Below are positions 15,723 to 24,530 of a stretch of DNA of 30,281 bases, in pieces (within the stretch, counting starts at the first letter, position 1; each line of letters starts with the position of its first letter). The notes under the pieces are model-generated. The model did not search any database, was not told the origin of the DNA, and saw nothing but the letters and a program-made list of their open reading frames with translations. The translations under genes and the position numbers were made by a program. The stretch comes from a virus. The stretch lies in the IMG/VR virus record IMGVR_UViG_3300042294_001812, positions 1-30,281 of that record; one strand, 5' to 3'.

Positions 15723-18678
15723 CTTAGAACAATTTTTGGTATCTAATATATTGATAAACGAAGCTACTCGTATAGATCATGCCGAAGATTTAATTTTTTG
15801 GGAAGGATCAAAAGGAGCAATTCGTTCCATTAAAAGTTTTATTGAATTAGAACAAGGGGGATATAAAAATGTTACAATGAAATGGGATGGTTCTCCTGCG
15901 GTTGTATTTGGCAGAAATGACGAAGGTAAATTCGTATTGACAGATAAAAGTGGATTTGTTGCTAAAGGATATAATGGTAGACCAACTTCACCGGAAGAAT
16001 TGGAACAAATGTTTTTGAATAGAGGTAAAAGTGTTAAAACAGACGAATATAGATTTTTCGTTCAAAATATGAAAAATGCATTTTCAATATTTGAATCCGC
16101 AGTTCCATCTACATTTAGAGGTTATTTTAAGGGAGATTTGTTATATTTTAATACGCCATTAATTGAAAATGGACGATATGTTTTCAAACCAAATATTGTA
16201 ACTTATGCAGTTGATATTAATTCCGAGTTGGGACGAAAAATTGCTCAAAGCAAAGCTGCGGTTGTAGTTCACAGAGAAGTGGATAGTTTTGGAAATGAAA
16301 CTGCAATTACAAATTACAATATATTTCAAGGTAAACAATTATTGGTAATACCACCTATATCTGTAAATAATCCACCAGATGTAAATGAAAAAAGATTAAA
16401 AGATATTATACTTTATATAAATAAACATGCTAGAAATATAGATGATTTTATTAATCCTTCTAAATTGGCTAGTATGAAAATGACTAATTTTCCAGATATT
16501 TTATATAAATATTTGAACAGTAAAGTTGATACTGGATTAGTGAATATTGGTGATGATTTTATACAATGGGTAGATCAAAGTAATCTTACAGGAGCGATGA
16601 AGAAAAAGATTACTGATTATGTTAGTAGTAATCGTGACGGATTTGAATCTTTATGGAAAGTAGTTGTAGAAATAATGTCAGTCAAAGAAGAAATTATTAA
16701 TCAAATCGATAATCAAGATACTGAAATTAAATCATATATAGGCAATGAACCAGGAGGCGAAGGTTATGTATTCTCTCACCCAGAAGGTGATATTAAGTAT
16801 GTTTCTCGTTCCAAATTCAGCGCAGCAAATAGAGCTGCACATAAACAACCTATTGATGAAGGTGGTTGGTTAAAACCAGAATTAACTTCCAAAACAGTTT
16901 TGTCTCCAGATACTATTGAAAAAGCAACTGAAAAATTTAAGGATTTTTTAGCTGATTTGAATATGTTTTTAAGTAATGTACCGTTGGCTCCAATAAAGGA
17001 TTATCAAATATTAGGTTCTGCTGGGTATTATAAACAAGACCAACAAGACAAAAAAGAAATAACATATGGTGATATTGATGTAATGGTTGTTATACCTATT
17101 GAATCAAAAGATGATGTCACCGATACAAAAAAAGAATATATAAATAATGTAATTAAATTTATTGAAACAAGTGGTCAAAATTATATTGATATTGAAAGTG
17201 CAAAGAGATCTGACGGTAAACAAATTATAATTAAAATTGAAGAAGACACTTGGGTTCAATTAGATTTATTATATACTACAAAAATATATAAAGATTGGTT
17301 TGCTACTAGATTTACTCCAGAAAGAGGTATAAAAGGATTTACAATGGGAGGAATGTACTCTGCATTGGCAGAAGTTCTTAATATTAGAATTGGTGATACA
17401 GGTGTAAGAGCTAAATTTAAGGATGGTAAGATTGTATCTCCAATGTTAAGAAAAGATGTTGTAGATAAATTAATATCAAACAGTCCTCGTACATTTTTAA
17501 GAGATTTGGCAGACTTTTTGGCTGAATTGTTTAATAAAAAAATTACTATTATTGACCCAAATTTATCTGCACATAGTGGTGTAAATCCACAGGATGTTAA
17601 ATTAAAAGATTTGACTACAGGAGTTCTAGGATTTGCAAGAACTCTTGATAAGAATGGCATTCTTTCAGATTTAGGATTTGATTATGCATCATTTATTAAA
17701 GCTATAAAAGACAAATATGCCGAAAAAATGATTGAACAATATTCAAAGAAAGAAAAGAAAGCAACCACACCAGAAACTCAAGCATCAATTGATAAAATCA
17801 AAAAACACGCTGATATAGGAAACAAAATCGTAAACGATATATTGAGAGAATTTTTAATTACGGAAGGTGGTAATGCAGTAGCTGCAAATAGTGAATTGCC
17901 AAAACAGTATTTGGATTCTACCGTAAAAAACGGTTTGAAAATATGGAATCTTGATTCTTTAAAATATGAAATAATCGGAAACAAATCAAAACCAATATTG
18001 GGTGATATTGATGTTGCAGTATCTACAGAACAATTGAATGAATTGCTTGGTATAAATTATGATTATGATAAAAAGTCATTTTATGAAAAATTAAAACAAC
18101 ATGTAGAATCAAATACTCCATCAAATGTACCAACACCTGCTTTTAAAATAAATACAGGATTGGACCAATTGCATTTGAATGTTCCTATTGTAGATGAAGA
18201 TGGCAATCCAGTAAAATCCACAGAAATACCAAATGAAGATGGTTATGTACAAATTGATTTGATGATTGGTGATTTAAATTTCATGATTAAGGCTTTATCC
18301 GGAGCACCAGAATCAAAATATAAAGCTGCGTTAAGAAATATTCTATTAATGAATATTATGTCACATAGTTATGAACCAACCGAAGATCCAAATAAGATGA
18401 AGAGATATCAATTTAATTGGAAAAAAGGTCTTCAAAGTGCGGATGTTATAACAAATGAAAAAGGTAAACAAGAAAAACAAAATATAAAAACTGTTTATAC
18501 TGATATGGACGATGTTGCTGAATTTTTATTTGGCAAAAATGTAACATTTAATGATATTAACACTTTAGAAAAACTAATTAAATTAGTGAAAGGTAATACT
18601 TTTCGTTATAAAAACAAAAGAACTGAAATCTTAAATGATTTCAAAAAGGAATTGGATAGATTAAAAGTAAAGTTATGA
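15706..18678 (+). CDS. Multi-domain nucleotidyltransferase: ligase-like domain plus two Pol-beta-type domains
   Basis: A 990-aa protein. Residues about 20-390 resemble the covalent nucleotidyltransferase (DNA/RNA ligase) fold: KWDGSP (59-64, motif I with candidate AMP-Lys K59), RGYFKGDLLYF (138-148, motif III-like), EGYVF (352-356, motif IV) and KYVSRSKF (364-371, motif V-like). A Pol-beta-type domain follows: G437-S438, D456-I-D458 in YGDIDVMVV, third acid D520 in WVQLDLLY. A second, similar domain has D767-I-D769 in LGDIDVAVS and D851 in VQIDLM. The N-terminus (MIKLNNLEQF, then ILINEAT) carries a prohead-protease-type site INE/AT after residue 19. I recall homologues of the first part in T4-like cyanophages with unknown role (possibly DUF6267). 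The start lies inside the preceding gene; the stop overlaps the next start (ATGA). Confidence 0.78.
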   Translation: MIKLNNLEQFLVSNILINEATRIDHAEDLIFWEGSKGAIRSIKSFIELEQGGYKNVTMKWDGSPAVVFGRNDEGKFVLTDKSGFVAKGYNGRPTSPEELEQMFLNRGKSVKTDEYRFFVQNMKNAFSIFESAVPSTFRGYFKGDLLYFNTPLIENGRYVFKPNIVTYAVDINSELGRKIAQSKAAVVVHREVDSFGNETAITNYNIFQGKQLLVIPPISVNNPPDVNEKRLKDIILYINKHARNIDDFINPSKLASMKMTNFPDILYKYLNSKVDTGLVNIGDDFIQWVDQSNLTGAMKKKITDYVSSNRDGFESLWKVVVEIMSVKEEIINQIDNQDTEIKSYIGNEPGGEGYVFSHPEGDIKYVSRSKFSAANRAAHKQPIDEGGWLKPELTSKTVLSPDTIEKATEKFKDFLADLNMFLSNVPLAPIKDYQILGSAGYYKQDQQDKKEITYGDIDVMVVIPIESKDDVTDTKKEYINNVIKFIETSGQNYIDIESAKRSDGKQIIIKIEEDTWVQLDLLYTTKIYKDWFATRFTPERGIKGFTMGGMYSALAEVLNIRIGDTGVRAKFKDGKIVSPMLRKDVVDKLISNSPRTFLRDLADFLAELFNKKITIIDPNLSAHSGVNPQDVKLKDLTTGVLGFARTLDKNGILSDLGFDYASFIKAIKDKYAEKMIEQYSKKEKKATTPETQASIDKIKKHADIGNKIVNDILREFLITEGGNAVAANSELPKQYLDSTVKNGLKIWNLDSLKYEIIGNKSKPILGDIDVAVSTEQLNELLGINYDYDKKSFYEKLKQHVESNTPSNVPTPAFKINTGLDQLHLNVPIVDEDGNPVKSTEIPNEDGYVQIDLMIGDLNFMIKALSGAPESKYKAALRNILLMNIMSHSYEPTEDPNKMKRYQFNWKKGLQSADVITNEKGKQEKQNIKTVYTDMDDVAEFLFGKNVTFNDINTLEKLIKLVKGNTFRYKNKRTEILNDFKKELDRLKVKL

Positions 18679-19334
18679 AAAGAGCAACAGGAAAAAGCAA
18701 TCTCGACATAGTTAAAGATTATGTTGAGGGAAACCGCCCATTTATTCAAGTTGGTTATGATCCTAACTTGAACAACAGTAAAAGAAAAGAAGGTGAAGAA
18801 TGGGAAGATGGTCAAGGAAATAAATGGGTTTGGAAAAATGGAAGTAAAAGAAAAGTATCCAAACTCGGACAAATAAAAATTGATCAAAGATGTAGTATCT
18901 GTAATGCAGATATGAAATTTGGCAATTATTTAGATGATAGATTTTATCCTAAAACAGGCAAGTGTTATGATTGTACTATTTCATTTGATAGTAAATTAAA
19001 AGTATTAGGTGTTTATGCGGACTATGAAAGATATAAAATCTATAATAGTATGCTTTCAGAAATGAAAGATTTTAAGAAAAATATTACTGATAGTATTGAA
19101 TATTTGGAAAAGAATCCAGAAGAAAAGTTACAATTTTTTAATGATGATGGTAGTCAAGAATTCTGGACGGATGATACTACACAAATACAAAAAGTATTGT
19201 CTGATTTAAAAGAAGATTTGAAAAATGTTGAGGAAAATATTGCAAAAGCAAACGAAGAATTGACTAAATTAAATTATAATCCAGAAATAGAAAAGAAAGC
19301 CAAACAAATGGTTTTGGATAAATTAAATCAATGA
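18675..19334 (+). CDS. Zinc-ribbon and coiled-coil protein upstream of terminase (possible small terminase subunit)
   Basis: A 219-aa protein. It has one zinc-ribbon, C73-S-I-C76 and C97-Y-D-C100, preceded by a Trp/Gly-rich segment (EEWEDGQGNKWVWKNGSKRK, 41-60) and followed by a charged, helical C-terminal half with a likely coiled coil (about 165-205, IQKVLSDLKEDLKNVEENIA). It overlaps both neighbours by 4 bases (ATGA at each end), so it is co-translated with the terminase large subunit. T4 gp16, the small terminase subunit, sits at this place and is a coiled-coil oligomer, but gp16 has no zinc ribbon and no sequence match can be shown. The role in DNA recognition for packaging is therefore a positional guess. 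Confidence 0.6.
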   Translation: MKRATGKSNLDIVKDYVEGNRPFIQVGYDPNLNNSKRKEGEEWEDGQGNKWVWKNGSKRKVSKLGQIKIDQRCSICNADMKFGNYLDDRFYPKTGKCYDCTISFDSKLKVLGVYADYERYKIYNSMLSEMKDFKKNITDSIEYLEKNPEEKLQFFNDDGSQEFWTDDTTQIQKVLSDLKEDLKNVEENIAKANEELTKLNYNPEIEKKAKQMVLDKLNQ

Positions 19335-20926
19335 GTACTCCAAAGACACTTAAAGAAGTAATTAAGGAGGAATATAAGAAATGTCTTGTAGATCCAATTT
19401 ACTTCATGAAAAAGTATGTTAAAATTCAACATCCTATTCGTGGAACTGTAAACTTTGATTTATATCCATTTCAAGAAAAAACTTTAACTGATTTAGTAGA
19501 CCACGATTTTAATATCATATTAAAGTCTAGACAAATGGGTATTAGTACATTAACCGCCGCATACAGTTTGTGGTTAATGGTATTTCATAAAGATAAAAAT
19601 GTTCTTTGTATTAGTATTAATCAAGAAACATCTAAAGAAATTGTAACCCGTGTAAGATTTGCGAATGACAATCTTCCTTCTTGGTTAAAAGTAAAAGAAC
19701 AAGAAGACAACAGATTAAGTTTAAGATTGACAAATGGTTCACAAATTAAAGCCGTTTCATCTGCCGGTACATCAGGTCGTTCTTCTGCATTGTCATTGTT
19801 GATTATTGACGAAGCTGCATTCATTGATAACATTGAAGAAATTTGGTTGTCCGCTCAATATACATTAAGTACTGGTGGTAGAGCAATCATGTTAAGTACA
19901 CCAAATGGTGTTGGTAATTTCTTTCATCAAACTTGGGTAAAGGCAGAAGCCAAAGAAAATAAATTTAATACAATTAGACTTCCATGGCATTTACATCCAG
20001 AAAGAGATCAAGCTTGGAGAGATAAACAAACCGAACTATCAGGTGTAAAAGGTGCAGCACAAGAATGTGATTGTGACTTTGCAACTACTGGTAATGGTAT
20101 TGTTGATGTTGCCACAATTGATTTTTATAAACAAAGCAAGGTAAAAGATCCAATTGAAATGAGAGGATTGGATCATGGTTATTGGATTTGGGAATATCCA
20201 GATTATAGTAGAAACTATATAGTTAGTGCTGACGTTGCAAGAGGTGATGGTGCAGATTATAGTGCATTTCAAGTTATTGATGTAGAATCATTGACTCAAG
20301 TAGCAGAATATAAAGGACAGATTGGTACTAAAGATTATGGCAATATGTTGGTTAGTGTTGCGACTGATTATAACAATGCTTTATTGATTGTAGAAAATGC
20401 GAATGTTGGTTGGGCTGTTTTACAACAAATAATAGATAGACAATATCCAAATACCTTCTATAGTAGTGCAGACCTACAATATGTAGATGTAGAAAGACAA
20501 TTGACTAATAAGATCAATAGAGATGAAAAGAAAATGATTCCTGGTTTTACTAATAGTCAGAAAACCAGACCATTGTTGATTTCAAAATTGGAAACATATT
20601 TTAGAGAAAGATCGGTAGAAGTAAGATCTATTAGATTTTTGGATGAATTATCGGTGTTTATTTGGGACGGTAATAAAGTAGCTGCAATGAAAGGTTATAA
20701 TGACGACTTAGTAATGGCAATGAGTATTGGATTGTGGGTAAGAGATACAGCATTGAAGTTAAGACAACAAAGTATGGATCTAAATAGATCAATGTTAGGT
20801 GGAATTACAAGAATAGGCGGAACTCAAAACATTTATAAAGCACAAACTATTAGTAGCCAAGAAGCATGGCAAATGACAACAGGAAAAATAACAGATAAAA
20901 AAGAAAACCTAACTTGGTTATTGTAA
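19331..20926 (+). CDS. Terminase large subunit (T4 gp17-like)
   Basis: A 531-aa protein with an N-terminal ATPase and C-terminal nuclease. The ATPase P-loop is K65-SRQMGIST: the lysine stands at the front of the loop, a deviant form also known in lambda gpA, in place of the usual GK[ST]. Walker B is LLIIDEAAF (D160, E161), and LSTPNGVGNFF is the coupling motif. The RNase H-like nuclease shows D301 in SADVARGDG, E355 in LIVENANVGW and D458-D459 in YNDDLVMAM. Length is close to the family (T4 gp17 610 aa). It pumps DNA into the prohead through the portal encoded next and cuts concatemers. Its start overlaps the previous stop. Confidence 0.95.
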   Translation: MSTPKTLKEVIKEEYKKCLVDPIYFMKKYVKIQHPIRGTVNFDLYPFQEKTLTDLVDHDFNIILKSRQMGISTLTAAYSLWLMVFHKDKNVLCISINQETSKEIVTRVRFANDNLPSWLKVKEQEDNRLSLRLTNGSQIKAVSSAGTSGRSSALSLLIIDEAAFIDNIEEIWLSAQYTLSTGGRAIMLSTPNGVGNFFHQTWVKAEAKENKFNTIRLPWHLHPERDQAWRDKQTELSGVKGAAQECDCDFATTGNGIVDVATIDFYKQSKVKDPIEMRGLDHGYWIWEYPDYSRNYIVSADVARGDGADYSAFQVIDVESLTQVAEYKGQIGTKDYGNMLVSVATDYNNALLIVENANVGWAVLQQIIDRQYPNTFYSSADLQYVDVERQLTNKINRDEKKMIPGFTNSQKTRPLLISKLETYFRERSVEVRSIRFLDELSVFIWDGNKVAAMKGYNDDLVMAMSIGLWVRDTALKLRQQSMDLNRSMLGGITRIGGTQNIYKAQTISSQEAWQMTTGKITDKKENLTWLL

Positions 20927-20928
20927 CA

Positions 20929-20936
20929 TATTTATA
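20929..20936 (+). promoter_or_regulatory. TATTTATA element, copy 5
   Basis: Exact TATTTATA in the 21-base gap between terminase and portal genes, 11 bases before the portal ATG. No terminator separates the genes, so this would be an extra start or processing point for the portal and head genes. Confidence 0.45.
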
Positions 20937-20947
20937 TATATAAAACT

Positions 20948-22882
20948 ATGGCAAACGAAGAATTTCAAATATTAAAACAAAGATCTTTATATTCTAAATT
21001 AAAGAGACTTTTTTCCACTGATGCGGTAATTCGTAATGTAGGTGGTAAGAAATTAAAGGTAGTAGATACAGATGAAGTAATGTATGCTACTGACCGTAAT
21101 ACGCTTAGAGATCGTTTTAATAGAATTAGAACATCTTCATATAATCAATACAGCAGAGATTTCACTTTAAGTTATCAAGCTGCTCGTATTGAACTATTCC
21201 GTGATTATGATACAATGGATATGGACCCAATCATTGCATCTGCATTGGACATTTACGCAGATGAATGTGTAACTAAGAATGAATTGGGGGAAATATTAAT
21301 AATTCATTCAAGTAATGATAACATCAAACAAATTCTTTATAATTTGTTCTATGATATTCTTAATATTGAATTTAACATGTGGAGTTGGACTAGAAATCTT
21401 GTAAAGTATGGTGATTTCTATTTGAAAATGTATATTAGTCCAGAATATGGTGTCTACATGGTAGAACCTATTAGTGCATACAATGTTACCCGTGTAGAAA
21501 ATAGTGATTTAACAAATAAGAACTATGTAAAATTTCAAATTAATTTACCAGAAGGTGGTAGATTAGAAGAATTAGAAAACTATCAAGTTGCTCATTTTAG
21601 AATGTTGAGTGATAGTAATTTTATTCCATATGGTAAAAGTATTATTGAAGGTGGTAGAAGAGTTTGGAAACAATTATCTTTGATGGAAGATGCAATGTTA
21701 ATTCACCGTGTAATGCGTGCTCCAGAAAAGAGAATATTTAAGGTTGATGTAGGTAATATTCCACCATCTGAAGTGGATCAATATATGCAAAAGTTGATGG
21801 ACAAGATGAAAAAGGTTCCATACATTGATGAAAGAACAGGTGATTATAATCTTCGTTTTAATCTACAAAACATGGTAGAAGACTTTTATCTACCAGTTCG
21901 TGGTAGTGATAGTGGTACTAGTATTGAACCATTGAGTGGTATGGAATTCAATGGTATTGATGACATTGAATATCTTCGTAACAAAATGTTGGCTGCATTA
22001 AAGATACCAAAGGCATTTTTGGGTTATGAAGAAGATTTGAGTGGTAAGGCAACACTTGCAAGTGAAGATGTAAGATTTGCAAAGACAGTAAACAGAGTAC
22101 AAAGAATTTTGATCAGTGAATTAAACAAAATTGCAATGGTACATTTGTATGCTCAAGGGTATAAAGATGCATCATTGGTTGATTTTACATTAGAATTAAC
22201 TAATCCGTCAGTAATTTTTGAAAAAGAAAAGATTGCTATTTGGCAAGACAAAGTAAATCTTTCCAAAGACATGATGGAAACTAAGTTATTTAGTAAGAAA
22301 TGGATATATGAAAATGTATTTAAGATTTCTGAAGAAGATGTAGATATTCAAAAGAATGATTTGGTTGAAGATGCTAAACAATCTTACAGATTCAAACAAA
22401 TTGAAGATGAAGGTATTGATCCTGCTAAACCATTCAATAAAATTAAACCAGAAGAAGGTGGTGAAGGCGGCACTGGTGGAGGTGAAACTGGTGCAGAAGC
22501 TGGTGGAGGTGAAGCTGGTGGAACTGAAACAGGTGGTGCAGAGGCCGGAACGGAAACAGGAGGTGAAACAACAGGAGGTGAAACTGGTGGTGGTGAAGCT
22601 CCTGCATTAACAGAAAAATCTCTTAGGTCATATAAAAGACCATCACAAAAAGGATCTCACAAAAAGAGAAAAGATATTGCGTTTGGATATGATCCATTAG
22701 GAAGCAAAGAAAATGTATCGCAATCTCAAACTGATCCATTAAGACAAGGTTCCAAAACCAAATCTCCATTGAGTTTAGAGGGTTTAAATGACTTTTTAAA
22801 AACTACTTCTCAAATCAAAACAGAACTTTTAAATGAAACAAAAAGTCTATCGATGTTAGACGAAAAAAATATTATTGAATAA
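20948..22882 (+). CDS. Portal protein (T4 gp20-like) with Gly-rich C-terminal extension
   Basis: A 644-aa protein. The core matches T4-type portals: YDTMDMDPIIASALDIYADE near 90, SLMEDAMLIHRVMRAPEKRI near 240, MQKLMDKMKKVPYIDERTGD, SGTSIEPLSGMEFNGIDDIE and FAKTVNRVQRILISELNKIA. Twelve copies form the ring at the capsid vertex through which DNA passes and to which the tail joins. T4 gp20 has 524 residues; the extra length is a C-terminal tail with about 50 residues of GGE/GGT/AGG repeats (about 502-552), then a basic stretch and a polar end containing ALTE/K and LLNE/T, which look like prohead protease sites. The gene follows the terminase closely. Confidence 0.94.
   Translation: MANEEFQILKQRSLYSKLKRLFSTDAVIRNVGGKKLKVVDTDEVMYATDRNTLRDRFNRIRTSSYNQYSRDFTLSYQAARIELFRDYDTMDMDPIIASALDIYADECVTKNELGEILIIHSSNDNIKQILYNLFYDILNIEFNMWSWTRNLVKYGDFYLKMYISPEYGVYMVEPISAYNVTRVENSDLTNKNYVKFQINLPEGGRLEELENYQVAHFRMLSDSNFIPYGKSIIEGGRRVWKQLSLMEDAMLIHRVMRAPEKRIFKVDVGNIPPSEVDQYMQKLMDKMKKVPYIDERTGDYNLRFNLQNMVEDFYLPVRGSDSGTSIEPLSGMEFNGIDDIEYLRNKMLAALKIPKAFLGYEEDLSGKATLASEDVRFAKTVNRVQRILISELNKIAMVHLYAQGYKDASLVDFTLELTNPSVIFEKEKIAIWQDKVNLSKDMMETKLFSKKWIYENVFKISEEDVDIQKNDLVEDAKQSYRFKQIEDEGIDPAKPFNKIKPEEGGEGGTGGGETGAEAGGGEAGGTETGGAEAGTETGGETTGGETGGGEAPALTEKSLRSYKRPSQKGSHKKRKDIAFGYDPLGSKENVSQSQTDPLRQGSKTKSPLSLEGLNDFLKTTSQIKTELLNETKSLSMLDEKNIIE
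22453..22608 (+). repeat. Low-complexity GGTGGAGGTGAA-type repeat in the portal gene
   Basis: Imperfect in-frame repeats of GGTGGAGGTGAAACTGGT-like units encode a Gly/Glu/Thr/Ala-only tract. It is the most G-rich stretch of the window and stands out from the AT-rich background. Such tracts expand and shrink easily by slippage. Confidence 0.75.
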
Positions 22883-22929
22883 TCCATGTAAATAGTATAT
22901 TAAAAATGATTTTTACTATAAATTTACTA

Positions 22930-22937
22930 TATTTATA
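22930..22937 (+). promoter_or_regulatory. TATTTATA element, copy 6
   Basis: Exact TATTTATA within the 76-base gap after the portal gene, 21 bases before the ATG at 22959. The gap is almost pure A/T and holds no convincing terminator stem. Confidence 0.5.
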
Positions 22938-22958
22938 AAATAACGAAGATTAAATTAT

Positions 22959-23825
22959 ATGCACAAAGCTAAGCATTCAAAGTTTAGAAACACAGGAATA
23001 TTGTTTGAATTGCTCACTCGACAAGTGACATCAGATATTTTGTCTGGAAAAGACGAATCTTTTGCCAAGAATATTCTATTTAAATACTTTTCTGAAAGTA
23101 AAGAATTAGGCAAAGAGTTACAATTGTATAACTTTTTAGTTAATGAAGTTGCAAAAGACGAAACACAAGCTGAAAAGTATATTGAAATTGTTTTAAAACA
23201 AAGAGACAAACTAAATCAAAAGTCATTAACATCTGAAAAATATAATTTAATCAAAGAAATCAAAGATGTTTATCCAATTAATGATTTATTTAAGTCTAGT
23301 ATTAAGAATTATAAAGTCTTAGCTTCAATATATAAAATTTTTGAAAATCACGGTGATAAAAATTCTAAGTTTGATGTAAAAGAAATTGTTACATCCAGAA
23401 CTTGTATTGTTGAAAATTTATGTGGCATTAAAAAAGTTAATAAAGAAACCGAAGATGAAATGATTAATGTTTATAAACAACAAAACGAAGAAGTTCGTCT
23501 TTTGAGTTATAAAATATTGGTCGAATCTCTAAATGAAAAGTATAAAGATTTGGATTCAAACCAAAAGAATTTATTAAAAGAATATATTAATAGTATAAGC
23601 AATACAAATTCATTGAAAACATTAATTGACAGTGAAGTAACTAATGTTAAGAAACAATTGGCTGAATTAACCAATAAAATTTCTGATGATGTCATTAAGA
23701 TCAAAATTAATGAAACTGTAAAACAACTTGATAATGTTAAAAAATTTAATCTCGTTAAAGACAATCAAGTAATGGTTCTATTGTTATCATATGAATTGAT
23801 AAAGGAAATCAAAAATCAAATTTAA
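22959..23825 (+). CDS. Conserved-looking helical head-region protein, unknown function
   Basis: A 288-aa, Lys/Glu/Asn-rich, mostly helical protein without signal peptide, membrane segment or known catalytic motif. It begins MHKAKHSKFRNTGILFELLT, and RNTGILFELLTRQVTSDIL looks like a well-ordered conserved helix pair. I recall similar N-termini in marine T4-like phages but know no function. It lies between the portal and prohead protease genes, where T4 has the small prohead core genes 67 and 68, so a part in head assembly is plausible. It does not resemble either in length. It ends one base before the next gene and so is co-transcribed with it. Confidence 0.7.
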   Translation: MHKAKHSKFRNTGILFELLTRQVTSDILSGKDESFAKNILFKYFSESKELGKELQLYNFLVNEVAKDETQAEKYIEIVLKQRDKLNQKSLTSEKYNLIKEIKDVYPINDLFKSSIKNYKVLASIYKIFENHGDKNSKFDVKEIVTSRTCIVENLCGIKKVNKETEDEMINVYKQQNEEVRLLSYKILVESLNEKYKDLDSNQKNLLKEYINSISNTNSLKTLIDSEVTNVKKQLAELTNKISDDVIKIKINETVKQLDNVKKFNLVKDNQVMVLLLSYELIKEIKNQI

Positions 23826-23826
23826 T

Positions 23827-24525
23827 ATGAACGAAGCCAAAGAAATTATTAAGTCAGATGAATCTTTGAAACAAAAAATCAAAGAATTAATTAAACAAGT
23901 AATGGACGAAATTACTACTTCTGCTGCTGCAGGTAGTGGAGAAGGTTCTGCCGGTGTACCAAGAGTTCCTACTTGGGTTTCTAAAAATAAAAAGGGTAGA
24001 CCAGATGTAGCTACTGCTCTTGGATATACTCTTGCAAAACCAGTAAATGAAGCTGCCGAACCAGGAGCTGTTCCACAACAAGATCCAAACGCACAACAAA
24101 CACAACAAGGACAAGAAGATCCAAATTTATATGATGCTAAATCTGATTTAAGTGATTTTGAAACTAGAGTATCACAATCTACTTTACAAAACAAAGGAAC
24201 TTTTCAAAACAAAATAATGAGCAAAATTGGAAACAAACAAGTCCAATTAAGAGCATCAAAAGGATATGGTCAACCAGAAAAAGATTATATAGTGAATGTT
24301 TCTGGTGTAAGTATTGATTTTTACTATGAAAAATATGTAATAGTAGTCAAAGGTAGAGAACAAGGTAAACAAAAAGAAAGTGAATACTTTGTTAAAGCAC
24401 CATACCAAATCAAAATTTTAGGTAATGCAGTTGTTACACCTTCTGCAAAGAAGAAACAACAACAAGCTCCAGCAACACCAGTTGCTCCTGTTGTACCAAC
24501 AAACACTGCAACAAAAGGAGTATAA
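23827..24525 (+). CDS. Prohead-region protein with Pro/Gln-rich linkers, unknown function
   Basis: A 232-aa protein in four parts: an N-terminal charged helix (residues 1-28, ending LIKQVMDEITT); a Gly/Pro/Asn/Gln-rich low-complexity part to about 100; a compact alpha/beta region about 120-200 (MSKIGNKQVQLRASKGYG, DYIVNVSGVSIDFYYEKYVI) that looks like a folded domain; and an Ala/Pro/Gln tail. Glu-Ala pairs after a helix (VNEAA near 72) might be protease sites. It sits directly before the prohead protease gene, in the position of T4 gene 68 (prohead core), and has no similarity I can recognise. A scaffold or core role is possible but unproven. Confidence 0.65.
   Translation: MNEAKEIIKSDESLKQKIKELIKQVMDEITTSAAAGSGEGSAGVPRVPTWVSKNKKGRPDVATALGYTLAKPVNEAAEPGAVPQQDPNAQQTQQGQEDPNLYDAKSDLSDFETRVSQSTLQNKGTFQNKIMSKIGNKQVQLRASKGYGQPEKDYIVNVSGVSIDFYYEKYVIVVKGREQGKQKESEYFVKAPYQIKILGNAVVTPSAKKKQQQAPATPVAPVVPTNTATKGV
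24513..24520 (+). promoter_or_regulatory. Shine-Dalgarno site of the prohead protease gene
   Basis: AAAAGGAG, ten bases before the ATG at 24531 and partly inside the last codons of the preceding gene. It is the best Shine-Dalgarno match seen in the window and supports this start. Confidence 0.6.
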
Positions 24526-24530
24526 TATAT

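Noticed and set aside
17256-17660. 134-aa open frame on the minus strand inside the 990-aa gene
   Set aside because: It lies wholly within a well-supported coding frame with visible motifs, has no TATTTATA or Shine-Dalgarno start, and looks like a by-product of AT-rich codon use.
23787-24194. 135-aa open frame on the minus strand, Cys/Ser/Ala-rich
   Set aside because: It mirrors the Gly/Pro/Gln low-complexity part of the plus-strand gene at 23827; its composition is the complement of that repeat.
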